Source of the DNA: Pseudomonas graminis
Lineage (GTDB): Bacteria; Pseudomonadota; Gammaproteobacteria; Pseudomonadales; Pseudomonadaceae
Assembly (NCBI RefSeq): GCF_001705435.1
Contig: NZ_MDEN01000060.1
Location: forward strand, 216,631 to 280,630
DNA length: 64,000 nucleotides
Direction: 5' to 3'
Below the pieces are notes generated by a model. The model saw only the letters and a list, made by a program, of their open reading frames with translations. It ran no database searches and had not been told where the DNA came from. Shown in pieces: positions 18,201 to 26,092 of the stretch (within the stretch, counting starts at the first letter, position 1; each line of letters opens with the position of its first letter). A program made the position numbers and the translations under genes.

Positions 18201-19558
18201 ACGAAGCGCGCGTCGAAATCGTGCGGGCGCGGCTGGGCGGTTTCGGCCCGCTTACGGTCGCTGACATTGCCGAGCCACTGGCGCTGACGCAGAACGAAGT
18301 CGCCCAGGCACTCGCGCAGCTGGAGAACGAAGGTTACGTGCTGCGCGGTCAGTTCAACCCTGACGCCGGCAAGGAAGAATGGTGCGAGCGGCATCTGCTG
18401 TCGCGAATCCACCGTTACACGGTCAAACGCCTGCGCCGGGAAATCGAGCCGGTGTCGCTGCAGGATTTCACCCGATTCCTGTTCGACTGGCAGCATCTGT
18501 CTGCCACGACCCAAAGCCAGGGCAAAGCCGCGCTGCCGGAAGTCGTCGCGCAACTGGAAGGTTTCTCGTCGGCGGCGGGCGCCTGGGACAGTGATCTTCT
18601 TCCGGCACGCCTGAAGGACTATTCATCGATCTGGCTGGATGACTTGTGTCGGTCCGGCAAGGTGGTGTGGATGCGTCTGACCAGTCGCAACAAGGTTGGC
18701 AGCGCTGCGTTGCGCAGTACGCCGATTGTGCTGCTGCCGCGACCGCAGGTCCGCCTGTGGACCGGGCTGACCGAACAGCCGGCGCCGACTGAATTATCCC
18801 TGCGCGCGCAGAAGGTTCATGAAGTGTTGTCGAGCCAGGGCGCGATGTTTTTCGATGAGCTGACCGGCGAAGCGCACTTGTTGCGGGCCGAGCTGGAAAC
18901 GGCACTGCAGGAATTGGTCGGTGCCGGGTTGGTCAATGCCGACAGCTTCGCCGGGCTGCGAGCGCTGATCACGCCGGCGAGCAAACGCAGCAGCCACACC
19001 AGTCGACGCAATCGCGGCGCGTTCATTGGCGGCATGGACGATGCCGGGCGCTGGGCGTTGTTGCGTCGCGCGCCGGCGAAAGAAGAAGGCGCGTCACAAC
19101 GGATCGACAGTGACACGCTGGAGCATGTCGCCGTGACCTTGCTGCGCCGATACGGCGTGGTGTTCTGGCGCCTGTTGGAGCGCGAGGCGGACTGGCTGCC
19201 GACCTGGCGCGAGCTGCTGCGCACGTTCCACAGGCTTGAGGCACGCGGAGAGATTCGCGGCGGGCGCTTCGTTTCAGGCCTGGCCGGTGAGCAATTCGCA
19301 TTGCCCGAAGCCATCCCGCTGTTGCGCGAAGTCCGCAACCGCCCATTGGACGGCAGCTTGATTGCCGTCAGCGGCGTCGACCCGCTCAACCTCGCCGGGA
19401 CGCTGCTGCCCGGCGCGAAGGTCCCGGCGATAGTGGGCAACAAGCTGGTTTACCGCGACGGCATTCCCATCGCCGCCATCATCGCCGGCAAGCCGCAGTA
19501 CTGGGGCGAGGTGGATGAGGCGCTGATGTTGCAGGTGCGCGATCGGCTGTTCCGGTAG
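15245..19558 (+). CDS. lhr: Large ATP-dependent helicase Lhr
   Basis: 1437 residues, the length class of full Lhr. RecA domain 1 holds APTGSGKTLTAF (Walker A), VYVSPLKALSNDI, TTPESLYVLL and VDEIHAIAAGKRG (a DEIH box). RecA domain 2 holds TLIFVNTRRLAER, ATASLELGIDIGDVDLVCQI and QRVGRSGHHVGG. Behind these are the winged-helix and Lhr-specific regions, and a long C-terminal domain. Lhr is a 3'-5' superfamily 2 DNA translocase linked to DNA repair (mitomycin or oxidative damage). Divergent from the reductase gene; ATG 15245. Confidence 0.94.
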   Translation: MNLPQTPDPVLDAFHPAVSAWFRSTFPAITAAQAQAWPLIKRRESTLIAAPTGSGKTLTAFLAVIDDLVHQGLERGGELPNETFVVYVSPLKALSNDIQINLQNPLAGITDQLIQQGLPGLRITTAVRTGDTPQKERTAMRKTAPNILVTTPESLYVLLGSDSGRRMLASTQTVIVDEIHAIAAGKRGSHLALTLERLQALCAKPLLRIGLSATQKPIERVSRFLVGSDPVSRPCAIVDIGHARPRDLAIEVPPVALSAVMSSDVWQLVYDRLAVLAREHRTTLIFVNTRRLAERMARHLSERLGNEAVAAHHGSMAKEQRLDAEQRLKRGDLQVLIATASLELGIDIGDVDLVCQISSPRSIASFLQRVGRSGHHVGGTPKGRLFAVSRDDLIECAALLDCVRRGELDTLVIPKAPLDVLAQQIIAEVSCQEWQEQDLLALFRKASPYAYVDEGHYQALLSMLAEGYSGRQGVRAAYLHRDALTRTLRGRRGSKLTAVTSGGTIPDNADYSVVLEPQALNIGTVNEDFAVESAAGDIFQLGNTSYRILRIESGRVRVEDAHGMPPNIPFWMGEAPGRSDELSFAVARLQADIDEQLSAHPGNLQACTDWLVKSLGLDLASAEQIIEYLARAHSALGALPSQDTLVIERFFDQSGGTQLVIHSPFGSRVNRAWGLALRKRFCRTFNFELQAAASEDAIVLSLSTAHSFALDEVWRYLNAATAEHLLIQAVLDAPLFGVRWRWNAGVALALPRYTGGRKVAPQLQRIKSDDLIATVFPDQIACLENLVGEREVPEHPLIEQTLDDCLHEAMDAESWLKLLRRMENGEVRLVSRDLPAPSPLAAEILNAKPYAFLDNAPLEERRTQAVLNRRWSDPESTDDLGALDVDAIKAVADEAWPQPQNVDEMHEALMSLGCITGVEAREHSDWMKWLESLARSGRGTRLQVTPEQALWIPLERLTCLQAIYPAAEMHPPLAALAGFDEAWTEDEARVEIVRARLGGFGPLTVADIAEPLALTQNEVAQALAQLENEGYVLRGQFNPDAGKEEWCERHLLSRIHRYTVKRLRREIEPVSLQDFTRFLFDWQHLSATTQSQGKAALPEVVAQLEGFSSAAGAWDSDLLPARLKDYSSIWLDDLCRSGKVVWMRLTSRNKVGSAALRSTPIVLLPRPQVRLWTGLTEQPAPTELSLRAQKVHEVLSSQGAMFFDELTGEAHLLRAELETALQELVGAGLVNADSFAGLRALITPASKRSSHTSRRNRGAFIGGMDDAGRWALLRRAPAKEEGASQRIDSDTLEHVAVTLLRRYGVVFWRLLEREADWLPTWRELLRTFHRLEARGEIRGGRFVSGLAGEQFALPEAIPLLREVRNRPLDGSLIAVSGVDPLNLAGTLLPGAKVPAIVGNKLVYRDGIPIAAIIAGKPQYWGEVDEALMLQVRDRLFR

Positions 19559-19561
19559 ATC

Positions 19562-21715
19562 TCAAGCCGGGCTTTCGGACCCGTCCTTGTTCACTACCGA
19601 GGTCTTGCCGGGCAGCGCTTGTTGCTCGGCGCCCTCTTCCCCCTCAGGTGCCTGACGATTGTGCGGGCTCATTACCAGTTGTGGATAAGTTTGCGCGAAG
19701 CGCACATCAGCTGACTTATCCACAAGTCGCTTGAGCCGATCATTGAATGCACGGCTCACCGCGTACTGCCCGCCCGATGACGTACGGAACTGCGCCGTGA
19801 TGACAATGCCGTTCATGTCCATTCGATCCAGCCCGAACACCTCCAGCGGCCCCTGCAGTTTGCTCGCCAGCAGCAAATCATCGCTGATCGACTGGCCCGC
19901 TTCACGAATCAGCGAAGTTGCCGCGTCCACGTCGGTGTCGTAGGTGAACTGGAACGAGAAGAAGGCGTAAGCGAACTGCCGCGACTGGTTGGTGACCGCC
20001 TTGATCTGCCCGAACGGCACCGAATGCACGAAGCCCTTGCCGTCGCGAAGACGCAACGTACGGATCGTCAGGCTCTCGACCGTGCCGGCATGGCCTGAAT
20101 CCAGCACCACCCAGTCGCCGATGGAGATGGTGTCCTCGATGATGATAAACAGGCCGGTAATAACGTCCTGCACCAACTGCTGCGAACCGAAGCCGATCGC
20201 CAGACCGACAACCCCCGCACCGGCCAGCAGTGGCGCGACGTTGATGCCCAGATTGGCCATGGTCGTGATGGTGCAGATCACCACGAGGATGATCTTCATC
20301 GCGTTGCGCAGCAGCGGCAGGATGGTCTTCACCCGCGTGCTCGGCTGACGCGCGGAACGTCCATTGGCCGCAGGCTTCAGGGCTTCCTGAATGGCCGTGT
20401 CCATTACCACCCACAGCAACCAGGTCACTAGCAGAATCAGGCCGATGCTGCTGAGGGAATCGCTGATCACTTTGCCCAGTGCATTGCGTTGGGCAAATTC
20501 GAACAGCGAGAAACCCCAGATCCGGCCCAGCAACTCGATGAAGCCGATCGCCAGCGCAATACGCATGACCGCGTGCAACAGGCTCAGCAGACGCTCCTTG
20601 TAAACGCTGTCGGTCCGCGTCTCGGTGGGCTTGAACACGTGCTGGAACAAGGTGCTCAGAAATACCGCGCCAATCAACAGGACTGTCGTCAGCAACGCGC
20701 AACGCAGGGCTTCCTGACTGCCTTCGCCGGCACCGATCAGATTCACCGCCGATACCAGAATCATCAGCAGGATCGGCAAGTGCCACAGGCTGGAGAAGAT
20801 CTTCAGCGTCTGCTGCACCGCGGGGCGCGACAGTCGGGCGGCCAGCGGACGGTTGCGGATCAGATGCGCGATCGGCCGGCGCATGCGGATGACGACCATG
20901 CCAAACATGACCGACGCCATCAGCCCGGTGAACGCCGCGATGCTGGTGGTCACGTTGCCACCGAACAGCCGGGCAATCTGCGGGCTGGTCAACGCGTCGC
21001 TCAACGCCGCGAGAAAGCCGATGATGAACAGCGGATGCGGCGCGTAGTGACGAATGATGCGCACCGCTGGCCGTTTATGGCCCGAGTTGAACAGCACAAT
21101 CAGGGACAACAGCACCGAGGTGGAGAAAATCCCGCTGCTGGTCGAGTACGCCAGACACAGCGCCAGCGCGCGTCCGACCGATGTCGGCATGAAGTGGCTG
21201 ACGTACAGGGTCAGCGGAAGGCAGATGAGCGCCGGCACCATATAAGGAAGCATATAACCCAGCACCCCGACCACGCGATCACGGCGAATCAAAAACCGGT
21301 GCCGCGATAGCCGGGTGACGAGGAACGCGCCGATGCGATTGAGCAGCAGGAACGCCCCCGCCCACACCAGGGACAGCATCACGAAATCGCCGGCGATCCG
21401 CCACGCTGAGCGCGACTGCGGCTTGTTGACCAGCGCGTCGATCTCGTCGGCGGCGCGGTCAGCGCGCAGACGCCAGGAGTCGAGCAGGTGGCCATCCACA
21501 TCGAGCTTGTCTTGCACGCTGTCGATGCTGGAACTGATGGCGCCGAGCAATCCGCCCTTGACCAGAATCTCCGCTTTGGCGGGATCCTCCGGTGCAGAAT
21601 CGGCGGGTGCTGCAGCGGCAGCGGTTGTTGCGGCGGGGGCGTCAGCGGCTTGAACATTGACGCTGCAAACGCTTAACAGCAGGCAAAGCAACAGAAAGGG
21701 TTTGAAATTCGGCAA
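19562..21715 (-). CDS. MscS-family mechanosensitive channel with signal peptide
   Basis: About 717 residues. The N-terminal hydrophobic core FKPFLLLCLLLSVCSVNVQA looks like a signal peptide, followed by an Ala-rich periplasmic segment. About ten membrane segments follow. The MscS pore and beta domain is GVVGLAIGFGSQQLVQDVITGLFI, then IEDTISIGDWVV and TVESLTIRTLRLRDG. The C terminus is hydrophilic and Glu/Gln-rich. It opens under membrane tension to release solutes. I place the start at TTG 21713-21715, eleven bases after AAGGAG; GTG 21727 is possible. The stop is four bases from the convergent lhr stop. Confidence 0.85.
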   Translation of the reverse strand: MPNFKPFLLLCLLLSVCSVNVQAADAPAATTAAAAAPADSAPEDPAKAEILVKGGLLGAISSSIDSVQDKLDVDGHLLDSWRLRADRAADEIDALVNKPQSRSAWRIAGDFVMLSLVWAGAFLLLNRIGAFLVTRLSRHRFLIRRDRVVGVLGYMLPYMVPALICLPLTLYVSHFMPTSVGRALALCLAYSTSSGIFSTSVLLSLIVLFNSGHKRPAVRIIRHYAPHPLFIIGFLAALSDALTSPQIARLFGGNVTTSIAAFTGLMASVMFGMVVIRMRRPIAHLIRNRPLAARLSRPAVQQTLKIFSSLWHLPILLMILVSAVNLIGAGEGSQEALRCALLTTVLLIGAVFLSTLFQHVFKPTETRTDSVYKERLLSLLHAVMRIALAIGFIELLGRIWGFSLFEFAQRNALGKVISDSLSSIGLILLVTWLLWVVMDTAIQEALKPAANGRSARQPSTRVKTILPLLRNAMKIILVVICTITTMANLGINVAPLLAGAGVVGLAIGFGSQQLVQDVITGLFIIIEDTISIGDWVVLDSGHAGTVESLTIRTLRLRDGKGFVHSVPFGQIKAVTNQSRQFAYAFFSFQFTYDTDVDAATSLIREAGQSISDDLLLASKLQGPLEVFGLDRMDMNGIVITAQFRTSSGGQYAVSRAFNDRLKRLVDKSADVRFAQTYPQLVMSPHNRQAPEGEEGAEQQALPGKTSVVNKDGSESPA

Positions 21716-21823
21716 AACGCGAGTCACTCCTTCGATCAGGGAACCGTGGAAAAAACGGCCCTCTGACACTGATCGGATTTCACCCGGCAAGTTCGCTCCG
21801 ACACGCAATCGTCATGTTGGCCG

Positions 21824-21852
21824 TTGACGGTCCTCTTACCGACAAATGTAAC
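21824..21852 (+). promoter_or_regulatory. Candidate sigma-70 promoter of the oxidoreductase gene
   Basis: TTGACG (21824-21829), 17-base spacer, TGTAAC (21847-21852). Two direct copies of TTACCGA (21836-21842 and 21859-21865, 23 bases apart start to start) flank the -10 hexamer and may be regulator half-sites. Confidence 0.5.
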
Positions 21853-21932
21853 GAACCTTTACCGAGCCGCTTCGTCGTAGCCTTACGAGGGCGACTGTCT
21901 CCAGTGCGCCCGCTCCGCCGAGGATCAACTCC

Positions 21933-24287
21933 ATGTCGCTCATCCATCCCAAAGCCCATTTCCGCCCCTACACCTCTGCCGCCGGCGGTTGGGGCTCGGC
22001 GAAGTCGGTGATGGAGATCCTCTGGCGTGAGCAGGCACCGATTCGTGCAGGCCTGCCGCTGATCAAGCAGAACAAGCCGGGCGGGTTTGCCTGTGTCAGC
22101 TGCGCATGGGCCAAGCCCGGCAAACCCCACAGCCTGGAGTTCTGCGAAAACGGCGCGAAGGCCACCGCGTGGGAGCTGACGTCGCGGAAGACCGACCCGG
22201 CCTTTTTCGCCCGGCACACCCTCACCGAGTTGCGCCAGTGGCCCGATTACGACCTTGAGCAACAGGGCCGCCTCACGCACCCCATGCGGTACAACGCTGG
22301 AACTGATCGTTACCAGGAAACCACGTGGGAGGAGGCCTACCGCGACATTGGCGCGCAGCTGAAAAGCATGACGCCGGAGAGCGTGGTTTTTTATGCATCG
22401 GGGCGGGCCTCGCTGGAAACGTCGTTCATGTACCAACTGATCGCCCGTGCCTACGGCAACAACAATTTGCCCGACAGCTCGAACATGTGCCACGAGAGCA
22501 CGTCGGTCGGCCTGCAGGAAAGTATCGGCGTACCGGTAGGAACAGTGACGCTGGATGACTTCGAGCACACCGATTGCATCCTGTTTTTCGGCCAGAACGT
22601 GGGCAGCAACAGCCCGCGTATGCTGCATCAGCTGCGTGAAGCGCGGCAGCGTGACGTGCCGATCATCACGTTCAATCCGATCCGCGAGCGCGGCCTGGAA
22701 CGCTTCGTCAATCCGCAGTCCCCGGTGGAAATGCTCGGGCCGAAATCGACGGTCATCAGCACTCAATATCACCAGCTGGCAATCGGTGGCGACACGGCGG
22801 TGGTGCTGGGCATTGCCAAATCGCTGTTCGAAATGGACGAGGCGGCGTTGGCTAAGGGTCAGCCCGGAATCATCGATCAGGCGTTTATCGCCCAGCACAC
22901 CGAAGGATTCGCCGAGTTCTGCAACTGCGCGCTCGAAACGCCTTGGGACACCATCGAGCGTCAGGCAGGATTGAGCCGCAGCGCGCTGGAGGCGGTGGCG
23001 ACGGTGTATGCCAGACACGAGCGCGTGATGCTGGTTTACGGCATGGGCATCACCCAACACCGGCGCGGCGTGACTAACGTGCAGATGTTGGTGAACCTGC
23101 TCCTGCTGCGCGGCAACATCGGCAAGCGCGGCGCGGGCATCTGCCCGGTGCGCGGTCACTCCAACGTGCAGGGCCAGCGCACCGTCGGCATTACCGAAGA
23201 CCCGAACAAGATTCCTGTGGATAAGATTGAGGCACTGTATGGCTTCGCGGTCCCCTCGAAAAAAGGGCTGAATACCGTTGAGACCTGCGAAGGACTTCTG
23301 GACGGGAGCGTGCGCGGATTCATCGGGCTCGGCGGGAATTTTCTGCGGGCGATCCCCGACACGTCCCGCATGGAGCCGGCCTGGAATACCTTGGACCTGA
23401 ACGTTCAGATCGCCACCAAGCTGAACCGTACTCATCTGGTGCCGGGCAAGAACGCGTGGATCCTGCCCTGCCTCGGGCGCATCGAAAAGGATGTGCAAAA
23501 CGGCGTCGAGCAGGTTTATACCACCGAAGACAGCACCGGCTGCGTGCGGGCGTGGCAGGGTAATAGCGAACCGGCCAGCGCTCACGCCCGGGCCGAAGTT
23601 GCCATTCTCGCTGACATTGCCAAGGCAACATTACCCGGTGCCACCCGGATCGATTGGGACACATGGCGCCGCGATTACGCGCTGATCCGTCAGGGCATCG
23701 CTCAGGTCTATCCCGAGATTTTCCACGACATGGAAACCCGCATGTGGGAAACCGGCGGCTTTCATCGCCCCATCGCGGCAGCGAAGCGTGAATGGAAAAC
23801 CGAGAGTGGCCGCGCGATGTTCATCACGCCCGAATTGCTCGAAGAAAACGATGATGTGTACCCGAACCACACACGCCGCGACGTGTTGCAACTGATGACG
23901 TTGCGCAGCAATGACCAGTTCAACACCACGATTTACGGCTACGAAGATCGCTTCCGTGGCGTGAGCGGCACCCGCGCGGTCATCTTCATGAACCGCAACG
24001 ACGTCCTGCGAATGGGCTTCAAACCGGGAGACTGGGTCAACGTCACCACCGCCATCGAGCCTCAGGTCACGCGTTCGGTAGGACCTCTGCAGATCATTGC
24101 CTATTACATCCCCGAGAACTGCTGCGCGGCGTACTACCCCGAGTGCAATCCACTCGTTCCGTTGTGGCATCACGCTGAACGCAGCAAGGTGCCTGCGGCT
24201 AAATCCATCCCGGTAACGCTGGCCAAGGCTTCACCCAGTGCAGAGGATTTGAAACGCGCGCTGCCGGAGTCTGACCAGGTGCGCTGA
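21933..24287 (+). CDS. FdhF/YdeP-family molybdopterin oxidoreductase
   Basis: 784 residues, one large molybdopterin-guanine-dinucleotide enzyme subunit. The N-terminal Cys motif GGFACVSCAW...EFCENG could bind an iron-sulfur cluster. NMCHESTSVGLQESIG places Cys186 where formate dehydrogenase H has its selenocysteine, the likely Mo ligand. Further family blocks: FGQNVGSNSPRMLHQL, ITFNPIRERGLE, YGMGITQHRRGVTNVQMLVNLLLL, and a C-terminal MopB-binding domain (GYEDRFRGVSGTRAVIFMN). YdeP relatives are tied to acid resistance in enterics; the substrate is unknown. The start is ATG 21933, with GAGGA nine bases upstream. No FdhD or partner subunit is nearby. Confidence 0.88.
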   Translation: MSLIHPKAHFRPYTSAAGGWGSAKSVMEILWREQAPIRAGLPLIKQNKPGGFACVSCAWAKPGKPHSLEFCENGAKATAWELTSRKTDPAFFARHTLTELRQWPDYDLEQQGRLTHPMRYNAGTDRYQETTWEEAYRDIGAQLKSMTPESVVFYASGRASLETSFMYQLIARAYGNNNLPDSSNMCHESTSVGLQESIGVPVGTVTLDDFEHTDCILFFGQNVGSNSPRMLHQLREARQRDVPIITFNPIRERGLERFVNPQSPVEMLGPKSTVISTQYHQLAIGGDTAVVLGIAKSLFEMDEAALAKGQPGIIDQAFIAQHTEGFAEFCNCALETPWDTIERQAGLSRSALEAVATVYARHERVMLVYGMGITQHRRGVTNVQMLVNLLLLRGNIGKRGAGICPVRGHSNVQGQRTVGITEDPNKIPVDKIEALYGFAVPSKKGLNTVETCEGLLDGSVRGFIGLGGNFLRAIPDTSRMEPAWNTLDLNVQIATKLNRTHLVPGKNAWILPCLGRIEKDVQNGVEQVYTTEDSTGCVRAWQGNSEPASAHARAEVAILADIAKATLPGATRIDWDTWRRDYALIRQGIAQVYPEIFHDMETRMWETGGFHRPIAAAKREWKTESGRAMFITPELLEENDDVYPNHTRRDVLQLMTLRSNDQFNTTIYGYEDRFRGVSGTRAVIFMNRNDVLRMGFKPGDWVNVTTAIEPQVTRSVGPLQIIAYYIPENCCAAYYPECNPLVPLWHHAERSKVPAAKSIPVTLAKASPSAEDLKRALPESDQVR

Positions 24288-24308
24288 GCCTGTTCTTGAA
24301 GGAGCGGC

Positions 24309-24337
24309 TTGACGCGGGAGAACGGACGTTCTACCTT
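24309..24337 (+). promoter_or_regulatory. tetR promoter with palindromic operator in the spacer
   Basis: TTGACG (24309-24314), 17-base spacer, TACCTT (24332-24337). AGAACGGACGTTCT (24319-24332), a perfect 6-2-6 palindrome, fills the spacer, as expected for an autorepressed TetR gene. The predicted transcript start (about 24344) is next to the ATG at 24345. Confidence 0.55.
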
Positions 24338-24344
24338 CCGCATC

Positions 24345-24923
24345 ATGAATACATCAACGGCCAATACCCGCGAGAAAATCCTCGCAACCGCCGAACAGCT
24401 TATTTACCAGAATGGCATTCAGGCCACCGGCATGGACCTTCTGGTAAAGACGTCGGGCGTCGCGAGGAAAAGCATCTATCGCTACTTCGCTACCAAAGAC
24501 GAGGTCGCGGCTGCTGCGCTCAACGCACGTGACGTACGCTGGATGGACTGGTTTCGGACTGAATCAAGCAAGGCCGACACCCCTGAAGCGCGCGTTCTAA
24601 ATATGTTTGATGTGCTCAAAGGCTGGTTCGAGTCCGAAGGCTTTCGCGGCTGCGCGTTTATCAATACCGCCGGCGAAGTTGGCGATCCACAGGACTCCAT
24701 CCGTCTTATTGCCAAGCTGCACAAGCAGAAACTGCTGGATTACGCGCTGGAGCTCTGCGAGCAGCTCGGGATTGCCGATCCGCACACTCTTGCCAGACAG
24801 CTGCTTATCCTCATGGAAGGCGCGATCACCGTCGCCCGCGTCATGGGCGACTACAGCGCTGCAGAGAGCGCCAAGGCAGTTGCCCAGTTGATGCTTGAAC
24901 AGAGCTTGCGTTCCAGTTCCTAG
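24345..24923 (+). CDS. TetR/AcrR-family transcriptional regulator
   Basis: 192 residues. The N-terminal helix-turn-helix is typical: [52 protein letters not shown] (residues about 7-58). The C-terminal domain (about 60-190) binds an unknown ligand; [11 protein letters not shown] and [13 protein letters not shown] are common in this subgroup. The start at 24345 is chosen because the helix-turn-helix begins there; no ribosome binding site is visible in front of it. The frame is open from 24309, but that region contains the promoter. Located between the oxidoreductase and a SnoaL-like gene, both plausible targets. Confidence 0.85.
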   Translation: MNTSTANTREKILATAEQLIYQNGIQATGMDLLVKTSGVARKSIYRYFATKDEVAAAALNARDVRWMDWFRTESSKADTPEARVLNMFDVLKGWFESEGFRGCAFINTAGEVGDPQDSIRLIAKLHKQKLLDYALELCEQLGIADPHTLARQLLILMEGAITVARVMGDYSAAESAKAVAQLMLEQSLRSSS

Positions 24924-24972
24924 CCACACACGTCCCACCCACCGCCGAATCATCACCGCCTGGAGGTCCATC

Positions 24973-25452
24973 ATGTCGTCCAATGCCCAAACTCGCCCGC
25001 CACTTCCCCCTTTCACCCGAGAATCCGCCATTGAAAAGGTTCGCCTGGCTGAAGATGGCTGGAACAGCCGTGACGCTGAAAAGGTGTCGCTGGCCTACAC
25101 ACTCGACACCCAATGGCGCAACCGCGCCGATTTCGTCGAAAACCGTGAAGAGGCGAAAAATTTCCTGATCCGCAAATGGAACAAGGAGCTCGACTACCGC
25201 CTGATCAAAGAACTCTGGGCGTTCACCGACAACCGCATCGCGGTCCGTTACGCCTACGAATGGCACGACGATTCAGGCAACTGGTTCCGCTCGTACGGCA
25301 ACGAGAATTGGGAGTTCAATGAAGACGGCTTGATGGCGCGGCGTTTCGCCTGCATCAATGACATGCCGATCAAAGAGGCAGAGCGCAAGTTTCACTGGCC
25401 GCTGGGACGCCGTCCTGACGATCATCCCGGGTTATCGGATCTGGGTTTGTAA
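24973..25452 (+). CDS. SnoaL/NTF2-like protein, DUF1348 family
   Basis: 159-residue cytoplasmic protein with the DUF1348 pattern: [36 protein letters not shown], then [50 protein letters not shown] and a C-terminal FHWPLGRRP. The fold is a cone-shaped NTF2/SnoaL barrel that usually holds a small organic ligand; function unknown. ATG 24973 follows TGGAGGT by five bases. It is 49 bases behind tetR and probably regulated by it; TetR-DUF1348 pairs are common in proteobacteria. Confidence 0.85.
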   Translation: MSSNAQTRPPLPPFTRESAIEKVRLAEDGWNSRDAEKVSLAYTLDTQWRNRADFVENREEAKNFLIRKWNKELDYRLIKELWAFTDNRIAVRYAYEWHDDSGNWFRSYGNENWEFNEDGLMARRFACINDMPIKEAERKFHWPLGRRPDDHPGLSDLGL

Positions 25453-25473
25453 CCCTCGAACGCGACCCAAAAC

Positions 25474-25508
25474 AAAGCCCCCGACAGCTGAGCTGTGCGG
25501 GGGCTTTT
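25474..25508. terminator. Bidirectional terminator between the SnoaL gene and ssb
   Basis: AAAGCCCCC ... GGGGGCTTTT with an inner ACAGC/GCTGT stem; A and T runs on both sides. It lies between convergent genes and can serve both. Confidence 0.9.
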
Positions 25509-25543
25509 GTTTGCTGCGTTATCGCGGCTGGATCACGCGGTGT

Positions 25544-26083
25544 TTAGAAAGGAATGTCGTCATCGAAGCTGTCGAAATCAGGCGCTGGCTGCGGCGCTTG
25601 TTGCGGCGCAGGGCGTGATTCACGCTGTGGCTGAGGAGCGGATTGCTGTGGGCGTGCCTGCTGCTGCGGACGCGGTGCCGAGTTCTGGGAGTTCTGATAA
25701 CCACCACCACCCTGGCCCTGTGGAGCGCCGTCGCCTTGAGGACGGCCACCGAGCAACTGCATGGTGCCTTGCATGTCGACGACGATTTCAGTCGTGTAAC
25801 GCTTGATACCGTCTTTTTCCCATTCGCGGGTCTGCAGCTTGCCTTCGATGTAAACCTGCGAACCCTTGCGCAGGTACTCGCCGGCGATTTCGGCGACCTT
25901 GCCGAACATCGAAACACGGTGCCATTCGGTCTTCTCGACCTTCTGACCGGTTTGCTTGTCAGTCCACTGTTCGCTTGTTGCCAGACTCAGGTTGGTCACG
26001 GCATTACCGTTAGGCATGTAGCGGACTTCGGGATCCTGGCCGCATGTGCCGACCAATATGACTTTGTTAACCCCACGGGCCAT
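25544..26083 (-). CDS. ssb: Single-stranded DNA-binding protein
   Basis: 179 residues. The OB fold occupies residues 1-110 ([59 protein letters not shown]). A Gln/Pro/Gly-rich disordered linker (about 115-168) leads to the acidic tip [11 protein letters not shown], which recruits repair and replication partners. ATG start at 26083. It follows the MFS gene by nine bases and likely shares its transcript; divergent from uvrA over that gene, as elsewhere in Pseudomonas. Confidence 0.97.
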   Translation of the reverse strand: MARGVNKVILVGTCGQDPEVRYMPNGNAVTNLSLATSEQWTDKQTGQKVEKTEWHRVSMFGKVAEIAGEYLRKGSQVYIEGKLQTREWEKDGIKRYTTEIVVDMQGTMQLLGGRPQGDGAPQGQGGGGYQNSQNSAPRPQQQARPQQSAPQPQRESRPAPQQAPQPAPDFDSFDDDIPF

Positions 26084-26092
26084 AACGTTCTC

